A DNA stretch of 64,000 bases from Palsa-360 sp963710315 (GTDB lineage: Bacteria; Acidobacteriota; Terriglobia; Acidiferrales; UBA7541). Location: positions 310,001 to 374,000 of the forward strand of contig CAVPZW010000005.1 in the NCBI GenBank assembly GCA_963710315.1, written 5' to 3'. Positions 48,735 through 57,279 of the stretch are shown here, one piece after another. Below the pieces are notes generated by a model. That model did not search any database. It saw only the letters and a program-made list of their open reading frames with translations, and was not told the DNA's origin. Numbering within the stretch: the first letter of the stretch is position 1; each line of letters starts with the position of its first letter. The position numbers and the translations under genes are program-made.

Positions 48735-49886
48735 ATGCGAGAAGTGCACATCAACGACGAGCACCTGAAACCAATCGCGAAAAAAGTCCTGGCCGGAGAG
48801 CGCCTGACCGCTGAAGACGGCGTTGCCCTATACCGTTCGCCTGACCTGCTGACCATCGGCTGGCTCGCCAACTACGTGCGCGAGAAGCGCCATGGCAACA
48901 CGGTGTTCTTCAACGTGAATCGCCACATCAATCCCACCAATATCTGCGTGGCGCATTGCAAGCTGTGCGCCTTCGGCCGCGATCCCAACGCCCCGGGCGC
49001 GTATAACTTCGCGCTGGAAGAAATTTATCAGCGCGCCGAACAGGGCATGCGCGAAGGCGCCACGGAATTTCATATGGTCGGCGGTCTGCATCCCGATTTG
49101 CCGTTTGAATATTTCCTGGAAATGATGCGCGGCCTGAAAAAACGCTGCCCCACGGTGCATCTGAAAGCATTCACCATGGTCGAGGTGGGCTATTTCTCGC
49201 GCATCTCCAAGCTTTCGATTCGAGACACGCTTCTGGCGCTGAAGGAAGCGGGCGTCGATTCGCTGCCGGGAGGCGGCGCGGAAATTTTCAATCCGCGCGT
49301 GCGCAAAATTATCTGCGACCACAAGGTCAGCGGCCGCCAATGGCTGAACATCGCCCGCGCGGCGCACGAAATCGGCCTGCGCTCCAACGCCACCATGCTC
49401 TACGGCCACGTGGAAACGGACGAAGAGCGCGTCGAGCACATGCTACTCTTGCGCGAATTGCAGGATGAGACCCACGGTTTCTCGGCCTTCATTCCGCTGG
49501 CCTTTCATCCGGACAACACCGGCCTCGCATATTTGCCGCCGACCACCGGCTATCACGATCTGAAATCGATCGCCATATCGCGCCTGCTGCTCGATAACTT
49601 CGATCACATCAAAGCTTACTGGGTGATGCTCACGCCCAGCATCGCGCAAATCGCGCTGCGATTCGGCGCGGACGATTTGGACGGCACCGTGGTCGAAGAA
49701 AAGATTTATCACGACGCCGGCGCAAAGACCGCCGAGTTCACGCCGCGCTTGGAACTCGAGCGCCTCATCCGCGAAGCCGGCCGCGTCCCCGTCGAGCGCG
49801 ACACGCTGTATCGCCCCGTGGACCGCTCGAAAATGCCTCCGCCGCAAGGCCCGCGCCCTGACGTCACCATTTCCATCAATATTTGA
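48735..49886 (+). CDS. mqnE: Aminodeoxyfutalosine synthase (radical SAM)
   Basis: This 383-residue radical SAM enzyme joins SAM-derived adenosyl to the enolpyruvyl benzoate in the futalosine pathway of menaquinone synthesis. The iron-sulfur motif CVAHCKLC (CxxxCxxC) lies near residue 71, with HINPTNICVAH before it, followed by EFHMVGGLHPDLPFEYF, which distinguishes MqnE from MqnC. ATG 48735 begins MREVHINDEHLKP; the longer frame upstream belongs to the small gene before it. mqnA, mqnC and mqnD are not in this window. Confidence 0.92.
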   Translation: MREVHINDEHLKPIAKKVLAGERLTAEDGVALYRSPDLLTIGWLANYVREKRHGNTVFFNVNRHINPTNICVAHCKLCAFGRDPNAPGAYNFALEEIYQRAEQGMREGATEFHMVGGLHPDLPFEYFLEMMRGLKKRCPTVHLKAFTMVEVGYFSRISKLSIRDTLLALKEAGVDSLPGGGAEIFNPRVRKIICDHKVSGRQWLNIARAAHEIGLRSNATMLYGHVETDEERVEHMLLLRELQDETHGFSAFIPLAFHPDNTGLAYLPPTTGYHDLKSIAISRLLLDNFDHIKAYWVMLTPSIAQIALRFGADDLDGTVVEEKIYHDAGAKTAEFTPRLELERLIREAGRVPVERDTLYRPVDRSKMPPPQGPRPDVTISINI

Positions 49887-50011
49887 TCGAAGCAATCATC
49901 GAGTTGTTTGTGAACCTGTGAATTTCGAGTAGAATCCTGTCGTCAGGTACGGGAGCTTTAGCCCCGGTTTTCGGCCACGTTTCTCACAAATGTTTGCTGT
50001 GGAGAATCCCC

Positions 50012-51817
50012 ATGAAACATTCTTCTTTTCCATCCACGTGGAGATCGATATCTGTCGTGCTCGCGGCAATCGGAGTTTTGGCCATTACTTTCGTGGTGGC
50101 TGCTGAACAACGCACTGTAGACGATTTTTTTCGCGACTTCACCGCCGATTGGGTGCGCCACGATCCGAATCTGGCCACGCGAACTCACTATTTCTCTGGA
50201 GACGAACAGCGGCAATTTGAGCGCGAACTGACGCCGCTGACCTTGGCTTGGCAGCATGATCGCATCCAACGCGCCAAGAAAGGATTGGCCGAACTTCGCG
50301 GTTTCGACCGCAGTCGCATGACCGAATCGCAGCGGGTTTCAGCGGAACTGATGGACTGGCAGCTGGAAACGCTGGTGCGCGAAGAACCCTTTCTCGACTA
50401 CGAATACCCACTCGAACAGTTCGGTGGCGCAAACGTAGCACTCGTCAATACGATGACGGTCGTGCATCCGTTGCTTACCCAGAGTGATGCAGAGAACTTC
50501 GTGGCGGCGCTCGGTCAGGTCAGAACGAGAATGGAAGAGGCCATCGCCGAATCTCAGCGCCAAGCCGTCGAGCACATCGTTCCGCCAAAATTCATTCTCC
50601 AGGCGACAATCAAGCAAATGCAGGGATTCGTTGCTTCGCCGCCTGCGCAGAATCCGCTGGTAACGACCTTTGCGCGGAAGATGGCTTCGGCCAAGGACAT
50701 ACCTGATAGCAAGCGTGAGGAACTCCGCGCGGAAGCCGAAAAAATCGTTGAAAGCCAAGTCTACCCGGCTTGGAAGAAAGGCATCGCGCTGCTCGAGGCA
50801 CAGGAAGAAAAAGCAACTGATGATGCGGGACTATGGCGCTTTAAGAACGGCGCGCAAGTCTATGCCTACGACCTGTCGCGGTACACCTCCACGAAGATGA
50901 CCGCGGCACAAATTCACGAACTCGGGCTGAAACAGGTAGCTATAATTGAATCGCAGATGGACGTGCTCTTGCGCGGTCTGGGACGCACCGAGGGTTCGGT
51001 GAAAGACCGCACCGAACAGCTTGCTAAAGATTTGAGTTACCCGAATCCGGCCTCCGACGGAAGCCGCGCACAGATCATGGTCGACATCAATGGAATCCTC
51101 ATCGACGCTCAAAAACGGTCCGCGATGCTGTTTGACAGACAGCCGAAGTCTCCGATAATCGCTCAACCGTATCCACAATTCCGGGAAGCCAACGCGGCTG
51201 CGACATACACCGCGCCTTCCCCGGATGGATCGCGACCGGGAATATTTCAATTTCCACGCCGAGTGGATCAGATGACAAAATTCGAGCTCCGCAGCCTGAT
51301 TTATCATGAAACAGTGCCCGGTCATCACTTTCAGATTGCTATGGAAATGGAAAATAGCGAGCTTCCTTTATTCCGAAGGGATCGGGTGTTCGGTTCTATC
51401 TCCGCGCTCGTTGAGGGCTGGGCTCTCTACGCCGAACGGCTCACCGCGGAATCTGGATGGTACGATGGAGACCCGGAGGGCCTTCTGGGCCAGCTAAATT
51501 CTGAGTTGTTCAGGGCGCGGCGGCTCGTCGTTGACACTGGCCTCCATTCCGAGCATTGGACGCGCCAGCAGGCCATCGACTACGGGATCGAACCCAGCGA
51601 AGTTGAGCGCTACGTCGTGCTTCCGGGGCAGGCCTGCTCCTACATGATCGGCGAGGCGAAAATCATTGAACTGCGTGAAAAAGCAAAGAAAGCGCTCGGC
51701 GACCGGTTCTCACTGCAGAAATTCCATGATGTAGTATTCGACACCGGAACTGTTCCTCTCAATATTCTTGAAGACCAGGTCAACGCCTACATCCGTTCGA
51801 ACGGAGGCACACCATAA
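50012..51817 (+). CDS. DUF885 family predicted secreted metallopeptidase
   Basis: This 601-residue protein has an N-terminal signal or anchor (SVVLAAIGVLAITFVVAA) and the DUF885 architecture, ending in an M32-like zinc site: HETVPGHHFQ near residues 432-441, with VEGWALYAERL about 35 residues later supplying a third ligand. DUF885 proteins are predicted metal-dependent peptidases; substrates are unknown. ATG 50012 follows GGAG by seven bases. It is convergent with the next gene. Confidence 0.85.
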   Translation: MKHSSFPSTWRSISVVLAAIGVLAITFVVAAEQRTVDDFFRDFTADWVRHDPNLATRTHYFSGDEQRQFERELTPLTLAWQHDRIQRAKKGLAELRGFDRSRMTESQRVSAELMDWQLETLVREEPFLDYEYPLEQFGGANVALVNTMTVVHPLLTQSDAENFVAALGQVRTRMEEAIAESQRQAVEHIVPPKFILQATIKQMQGFVASPPAQNPLVTTFARKMASAKDIPDSKREELRAEAEKIVESQVYPAWKKGIALLEAQEEKATDDAGLWRFKNGAQVYAYDLSRYTSTKMTAAQIHELGLKQVAIIESQMDVLLRGLGRTEGSVKDRTEQLAKDLSYPNPASDGSRAQIMVDINGILIDAQKRSAMLFDRQPKSPIIAQPYPQFREANAAATYTAPSPDGSRPGIFQFPRRVDQMTKFELRSLIYHETVPGHHFQIAMEMENSELPLFRRDRVFGSISALVEGWALYAERLTAESGWYDGDPEGLLGQLNSELFRARRLVVDTGLHSEHWTRQQAIDYGIEPSEVERYVVLPGQACSYMIGEAKIIELREKAKKALGDRFSLQKFHDVVFDTGTVPLNILEDQVNAYIRSNGGTP

Positions 51818-51843
51818 GTTTCGAATCACGCCATTCTGCCACT

Positions 51844-53169
51844 TCAGCAATGATTCTCCGGTGCTGAAATTCGTTTTTTGCGCATAAACTCCCACCCCAG
51901 CAACGCGTAAAACGGCGCATAGCACATCCACTGAAACAGCGGATCGAAATGCCATGTGCCCAAAGCGCGGTAATTAAGAAAAATCTTGTAAGAGAGAAAT
52001 TCCAAAATCGTGAGCATAAGCCACGCGGGACTCGGATAGAAGCACAGCAGCGGCACAATCCACGTGAAATACCACGAATAGCCGTTGGGCGCGAAGAGCA
52101 ATACCGTGCCGATCATCAAGAATGCAGCGCGCGTGGGATCGTAGCGGCGAAACGCCAGCCACAATGCCAATCCAATCACGACGCCTTCACCGACACCAGC
52201 GGCGATTTCATGCGAGCCGGTAAGCCACAACAGCACCGGATAAATGCTGGAGTGGTAGCCACGGAAAATCCGCTCGTAATATTTCATCATGGCCAGAAAT
52301 TCGCGCCACGCGCGCCAATACGGCCAGGTGCACGCGGCGGCCAAAATGGCACATCCAGCTGCCGCCAGCCACCCGCGCAGCTTGCCCGGCCAGCCAGCGC
52401 GAAAAAGCGCCAGTGGCAGCAGCATGGCAGGGAAGGCTTTAGCCAGCGCTCCGGCCGTCAGCGTCAGCGTTGACATTGCCGGAAAGCGCCGTATAATCAA
52501 CAATGTAGCGACGACAAAGGCGATGGCAAGCGCGTCGTTGTGGCCGCTGGAAGCGAATTCGACCACCACCAGCGGATTCCAGGCGTAAATGGCCACCTGG
52601 TAGTTCCGTCCCCCAGTCGAACGGATCCACCCGGCGAGCATTGCCGCGACGGCCAGATCGGCCAGCAGAAACGGCAGCTTGAAACCAACCGGGCCAGGCA
52701 GGAATCGCCACGTCGCGCGGAATACAAGCTGAGCGAGCGGCGGGTACATCGTGGGAATTTCAGGCACAGGCATGACGTACCAGCCCGCATCGCGCAGCGA
52801 GGCCAAGCGCGGGTCCGTGGGCGCTATGGCATAGGGATTCCAGCCCTCGCTCTGCACATGGCCGTCCCAGCGGTAGCGGTGCAGGTCAGTCGAGAGCGAC
52901 GGCGGCTGCGGAAAAAGCGTCAGGCGAAAGGCCAGCGCGCCCAGCAGCACCAGCCAAAGCACGGCGCGGTTGTCTCTCGTGTGTTCCAGGGCGTACAGCG
53001 CGATGAAATACAAAATGCCGCCGCCCAGCGCCAGTGCCATGAATTCGGGGATGTGAACGGAAAGATCCCCGAGCCGCGCCATCGCGGCGAAGACGGCTTC
53101 CAGCGCAACGATGGCCACGAGCGCGATTAGAATTTGCGGTTCAAGCCGGCGGCGAGGCAACGCGCTCAA
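51844..53169 (-). CDS. GT-C membrane glycosyltransferase (GT87/mannosyltransferase-like)
   Basis: This 441-residue membrane protein has about ten hydrophobic helices and the loop STDLHRYRWDGHVQSEGWNP after the second, typical of lipid-linked-sugar GT-C enzymes of the polyprenol-mannose type. ASSGHNDALAI and the C-terminal PNGYSWYFTWIVP are further family phrases. It probably adds sugars outside the cytoplasmic membrane. It is divergent from a GT2 enzyme, 17 bases apart, suggesting a joint role in surface glycan or lipid-sugar synthesis. Confidence 0.8.
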   Translation of the reverse strand: MSALPRRRLEPQILIALVAIVALEAVFAAMARLGDLSVHIPEFMALALGGGILYFIALYALEHTRDNRAVLWLVLLGALAFRLTLFPQPPSLSTDLHRYRWDGHVQSEGWNPYAIAPTDPRLASLRDAGWYVMPVPEIPTMYPPLAQLVFRATWRFLPGPVGFKLPFLLADLAVAAMLAGWIRSTGGRNYQVAIYAWNPLVVVEFASSGHNDALAIAFVVATLLIIRRFPAMSTLTLTAGALAKAFPAMLLPLALFRAGWPGKLRGWLAAAGCAILAAACTWPYWRAWREFLAMMKYYERIFRGYHSSIYPVLLWLTGSHEIAAGVGEGVVIGLALWLAFRRYDPTRAAFLMIGTVLLFAPNGYSWYFTWIVPLLCFYPSPAWLMLTILEFLSYKIFLNYRALGTWHFDPLFQWMCYAPFYALLGWEFMRKKRISAPENHC

Positions 53170-53186
53170 GGTTTACACGCTCGCTG

Positions 53187-54884
53187 GTGGACCATTCGCG
53201 GTTTGATTTTTTGCAAGGGAGAAAGCCCGTTTTGATTTTCGCGCAACATACATTTCGTCTGATGGCAGTGGCGGCGCAAAGCCCGCTCTCGAATTATTGG
53301 AACAAGCTCACGGACCCGAGCCGCAATCCCTTCCGCGGCCTTTATCAACTCAACTCGTTTGACCTGGCCGTCATGATTCCGTATTTCCTGGTGCTGGTAA
53401 TCCTGGCCGCCTACGGCATGCACCGCTACTACCTGGTCTACGAGTTTTTTAAGAATCGCAAGAACGTCCCCGGCCCGCCGCCCGCGGTCACCGAGTGGCC
53501 CAAGATTACCATACAGCTCCCCATCTTTAACGAGCGCTACGTGATCGAGCGCCTGGTGGACGCCGTGGCGCGCTTCGATTATCCGCGCGAACTGCTGGAT
53601 ATTCAGGTGCTCGACGATTCCACCGATGAAACGCGGCAAGTGGCGCGCGAGTGCGTGGAGCGCTATCAGGCGCTGGGCTTGCCGATTCATTATCTGCACC
53701 GCACGGACCGCACCGGGTACAAGGCCGGCGCGCTGGCCGAGGGACTCAAATCCGCCACGGGCGAATTCGTGGCCATCTTTGACGCCGATTTCCTGCCCGC
53801 GCCGGATTTCCTGCGCCGCACCGTGCCCTATTTCAACGATCCCAAAATCGGCATGGTGCAGGGCCGCTGGACTTACTTGAACCGCCATTACTCCGCGCTT
53901 ACCGAAGTCGAAACCATTCTGCTTGACGGCCACTTCGTGATGGAGCACGGCGCGCGCTCGCGCAGCGGCAGCTTTTTTAATTTTAACGGCACGGCCGGCG
54001 TGTGGCGCCGCTGCGTGATTGACCAGGCCGGCGGCTGGCAGCACGACACGCTCACCGAGGACACCGACCTTTCCTACCGCGCGCAGCTCATCGGCTGGAA
54101 ATTTCTGTATCTGCCAGATGTGGAATGCGCTTCCGAGCTGCCCGTGGAGATGAACGCCTTCAAGGCGCAGCAGGCGCGCTGGGCCAAGGGCCTGATGCAG
54201 ACGGCCATAAAAATTCTGCCGCGCGTGATGCGCTCGGACGAATCCACGCAAATCAAGGCGGAGTCCGTCTTCCACCTCACCGCCAACATCAGCTATCCTT
54301 TCATGGTGATTCTCTCGACGCTGCTCTTGCCCGCCATGATCGTGCGTTTCTACCAGGGCTGGTTCCAGATGCTGTTTATCGACCTGCCGCTGTTCATCGC
54401 CTCCAGCTGCTCCATTTCCAGTTTTTATCTCGCCTCGCAGCGCATCCTGTATCCCAAGACGTGGAAGCGCTCGATTATCTACATGCCGCTGGTCATGGCC
54501 GTGGGCATCGGCCTCTCCGTGCGCAACGCCAAGGCCGTGCTGGAAGCTCTGTTTGGAGTGAAATCGGAATTCGTACGCACGCCAAAATTCAAGATCGAAG
54601 GCCAGGCCGGCACCTGGAAAAAGAAAAGCTATCGCAATCGCGCCGGCTGGATGCCCTACCTGGAAATCGCCCTGGGCCTGTACTTCGCCGCCACCATCGT
54701 CTACTCCATCGAAAACGAAAATTACGCCACCGCCCCGTTCCTCTTCCTCTTCGTCTGGGGTTTTCTCTACACCGGCGTAATGTCCGTAGCCCAAGGCTGG
54801 ATCGAGCGCCTGCGCTTCGGCGTGCAACCTCCCTCAACGTCAGCCGAGGCCCGCGCCTCCGCTTCCGGCGCTCCTGGGTTTTAA
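53187..54884 (+). CDS. Cellulose-synthase-like family 2 glycosyltransferase
   Basis: This protein of up to 565 residues is a processive GT2 enzyme: one helix before the catalytic domain, then PKITIQLPIFNERYVIERLVD, LDDSTDE, FDADFLPAPD, the TEDTDLSYRA segment, and QQARWAKG (QxxRW), followed by four membrane helices. It polymerises or transfers sugars from a nucleotide donor at the membrane. Start uncertain: GTG 53187, TTG about 53232 after a GGGAG, or ATG 53262 (MAVAAQSPLSNYW). Confidence 0.85.
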   Translation: MDHSRFDFLQGRKPVLIFAQHTFRLMAVAAQSPLSNYWNKLTDPSRNPFRGLYQLNSFDLAVMIPYFLVLVILAAYGMHRYYLVYEFFKNRKNVPGPPPAVTEWPKITIQLPIFNERYVIERLVDAVARFDYPRELLDIQVLDDSTDETRQVARECVERYQALGLPIHYLHRTDRTGYKAGALAEGLKSATGEFVAIFDADFLPAPDFLRRTVPYFNDPKIGMVQGRWTYLNRHYSALTEVETILLDGHFVMEHGARSRSGSFFNFNGTAGVWRRCVIDQAGGWQHDTLTEDTDLSYRAQLIGWKFLYLPDVECASELPVEMNAFKAQQARWAKGLMQTAIKILPRVMRSDESTQIKAESVFHLTANISYPFMVILSTLLLPAMIVRFYQGWFQMLFIDLPLFIASSCSISSFYLASQRILYPKTWKRSIIYMPLVMAVGIGLSVRNAKAVLEALFGVKSEFVRTPKFKIEGQAGTWKKKSYRNRAGWMPYLEIALGLYFAATIVYSIENENYATAPFLFLFVWGFLYTGVMSVAQGWIERLRFGVQPPSTSAEARASASGAPGF

Positions 54885-54891
54885 GGCGCGC

Positions 54892-55590
54892 TTACAGCGC
54901 AGGTTTGTCTTTCGCGGTTCGTCCGTTTTCCACTAAGTATTTCAGGAACTCTCGACCCCGGACTGTGATTCCCACGTTGTAACCGTCCTGCCTAATGAGA
55001 ACCTGGGCTTTCAAATATCCAAACCACGACTCGAATTGATATTGTGGGCGCTGGTCTGCATTAATTTGAAAGTACGGGTGTAAATCTTCAATCTTGAGAA
55101 ATCCCTTGTTTAATTGCTCCAACGCTATGAGCTGACTTGCGAATATGGAATACCAAGTGCTTTCAAAGAAAGCGAGGATTGTTACGGTGGCTAAATTCCG
55201 AATTAGAAATCCCTCACGCTCATCTCCCGCCTGACACTTTCTTGCGCTAGCGCGGAAAAGCTCTTCCGTCTCCCGAAGCAGCTGATTATCGTATGTCTTG
55301 TAGATTCTTTCTATTTCTGCGAATTGTTCTGGAGTGCCAACTTCCGATTTTGCGGCGGTCTGAGTAAACGACCCGGCGTGTTCGGACTGCCGAGCCATCA
55401 TAACCGTTACGCCGATGGCCCAAATAAGTACAAAGCCATAAATGAGCGCGAGCGCGCCTTGTTGCCACCATCTCAAGCCATGCGTTAAAACTGTAAGCGC
55501 CGACATGAAGATGCCGAGAAATGCTGTGATTACCCAGAATTTGACGTTGCCAGCAATATCGCGCCACTGAGTACGCAAAAAGTCGGCCAT
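54892..55590 (-). CDS. Membrane protein of unknown function
   Basis: This 232-residue protein has two N-terminal helices (FWVITAFLGIFMSALTVL; GALALIYGFVLIWAIGVTVM), a charged middle segment (RIYKTYDNQLLRETEELF) and a C-terminal region that reads like a winged-helix end (YGYLKAQVLIRQDGYNVGITVRGREFLKYL, shortened in quoting). No family recognised. ATG 55590 has GGGGAGG five bases before it. It is tail to tail with the GT2 gene. Confidence 0.65.
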   Translation of the reverse strand: MADFLRTQWRDIAGNVKFWVITAFLGIFMSALTVLTHGLRWWQQGALALIYGFVLIWAIGVTVMMARQSEHAGSFTQTAAKSEVGTPEQFAEIERIYKTYDNQLLRETEELFRASARKCQAGDEREGFLIRNLATVTILAFFESTWYSIFASQLIALEQLNKGFLKIEDLHPYFQINADQRPQYQFESWFGYLKAQVLIRQDGYNVGITVRGREFLKYLVENGRTAKDKPAL

Positions 55591-55717
55591 GCCCACCTCC
55601 CCAAGATGGGGCTATCTTATCGCAATTGTTACGGGATAGATAACATCGCACAAGACGCTCCGGCCTACCAAGACTCGCATTTCTCGGAACGTGGATGTCT
55701 GCTTCAGAGGTCCGTTG

Positions 55718-57121
55718 CTAGCGCTCCTCCTCCGGCTCAGGATGAATCGTGACGCGGGCGATTTGCGGGAATTTTTCTTTTACGCGGAGTTCCAGCTCGC
55801 CGGTGACGTCGTGGATTTGGGTGATGGGCAGGCTGCCGTCCATGGCGCAGTGGCAGGAGACCAGGATTTTGTGCTCGACCTGGCGCACGTGAACTTCGTG
55901 GCAGTCCACCAGTTCGTGGAATTCGCTGGGCAGCGTGTTGATGTAGTTTTCGATGGAGAGGGCCAGGCCGGTCATTTCGCCGCGCTGGCCGTCCACGGAA
56001 GCGATGTGCGTGCCCAGCGGCTCGATGTGGATATTTACTTTTGCTTTGGAGCGGTCCGATGAGGACGCCACGCCGGGCAGTTTGCGAATCTCTTCTTCCA
56101 ATTCCGTGGCGCGGCGATGCGCTTCCCGCAGACTCAGCCCCTCGTCCACTTCCAGATGCATCTCGATAAACAGGCGGCCGTCGAGCTGGTCGGCGGAAAT
56201 TTCGTGAACGGCCAGGCCCAGGCGCGCGGCGATCACGCGGATGGCGTCAAACAAATGCTCTCCGGCAACGGCGCGCGGCTCCATGTGCACCATCACGTCG
56301 GCGGGAACAATTTCGCCGACGCGGCGCTCGACGGCGTCGGAAATGGCATGCACCTGCTCGAAGCTGGCCGAGCGCGGCACGCTGATGGTCACGTCCACAA
56401 AATGTTTATTTCCGGCGCGCCGCACGCGCACGCGCTCGGTGGAGAGCACGCCTTCGAGGCCTTCTACTTCCCGGGTGACACGCTCCTGCAATCCGGCGGG
56501 CGCGGAATCCAGCAGCGCGTCCAGCGTGCGTTTTCCAAGGCGCGAACCCACCCAGATCACAATGGCCGCCACAACCAGCGCGGCAATGGGGTCAGCAATC
56601 TCCAGCCAGGGAGCGCCATAGCGCTGACCGAGCCACACCGTGCCCATGCCCAGAATGACGACCAGAGTGCTCCACACGTCGGTCGAGAAATGCAGCGCGT
56701 CGGCTTCCAGTGCCTCGCTCGGAAATTCGCGCGCCACGCGGGCCAGTGCCCGCGAGCGCACCACATCGATGCACATCGCCAGGCCCAGAATCACCATGGC
56801 CAACCCGCTGGGCTGCAAATGCACCTGCTTGAACAGCAGGCGCACGAAGGCCTCCACGATGATGTACACGGAAGTGGCCAGCAGCAGCCCCGTCTCAACG
56901 AACGCGGAGAAATTTTCAAATTTTCCGTGACCGTAAGTGTGCCCGGAATCGGCGGGCCGGTCGGAGACGCGCACGGAAAGCCACGTCAAAATTGCCGCGA
57001 TCAAATCCAGTCCGGAATGCAGCGCCTCGGACAGAACGCCCAGGCTGCCCGTGGCCACGGCCAAAAACACCTTGAGCGCCACAAGCACCAATGCGGAGCC
57101 GATGGACCCAAGCGCCGCCAT
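55718..57121 (-). CDS. CDF-family divalent metal exporter with extended C-terminus
   Basis: This 467-residue cation-diffusion facilitator exchanges Zn/Fe/Co-type ions for protons. Membrane motifs are HSGLDLIAAILTW (HxxxD), GHGKFENF and ALHFSTDVWSTL (second HxxxD). The cytoplasmic tail has two or three ferredoxin-like ZT-dimer domains (ERVTREVEGLEGVLSTERV, DQLDGRLFIEMHLEVDEG, HELVDCHEVHVRQVEHK), longer than the usual one. ATG 57121 (MAALGSIGSALVLVALK) is the first possible start after an in-frame stop. Confidence 0.88.
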   Translation of the reverse strand: MAALGSIGSALVLVALKVFLAVATGSLGVLSEALHSGLDLIAAILTWLSVRVSDRPADSGHTYGHGKFENFSAFVETGLLLATSVYIIVEAFVRLLFKQVHLQPSGLAMVILGLAMCIDVVRSRALARVAREFPSEALEADALHFSTDVWSTLVVILGMGTVWLGQRYGAPWLEIADPIAALVVAAIVIWVGSRLGKRTLDALLDSAPAGLQERVTREVEGLEGVLSTERVRVRRAGNKHFVDVTISVPRSASFEQVHAISDAVERRVGEIVPADVMVHMEPRAVAGEHLFDAIRVIAARLGLAVHEISADQLDGRLFIEMHLEVDEGLSLREAHRRATELEEEIRKLPGVASSSDRSKAKVNIHIEPLGTHIASVDGQRGEMTGLALSIENYINTLPSEFHELVDCHEVHVRQVEHKILVSCHCAMDGSLPITQIHDVTGELELRVKEKFPQIARVTIHPEPEEER

Positions 57122-57184
57122 CTGCTTGACCGATGTGGGTGTTCGCGTGATGGAGGAAAACCTCGGAAAGGATTATACGACGAG

Positions 57185-57270
57185 GTAGCACAGACTTCAG
57201 TCTGTGGGTTTTGGCGGCAAGTACGGATGAACGCGCCGCAACAAAATCCACAGACTGAAGTCTGTGCTAC
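57185..57270. repeat. Palindromic element with a compensatory stem change
   Basis: Inverted arms GTAGCACAGACTTCAGTCTG and complement surround about 42 bases. The core here is AGACT TC AGTCT, where the other two copies (24912, 44694) have AGGCT TC AGCCT; the G-C pair is replaced by an A-T pair on both sides. It sits 10 bases from the stop of the TldE-like gene. Confidence 0.75.
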
Positions 57271-57279
57271 TAAATAGTC

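Noticed and set aside
53166..54827. Minus-strand open frame of 553 codons opposite the GT2 gene
   Set aside because: The plus strand has complete catalytic motifs and membrane helices; the antisense frame has only His/Gly/Ala-rich shadow sequence.
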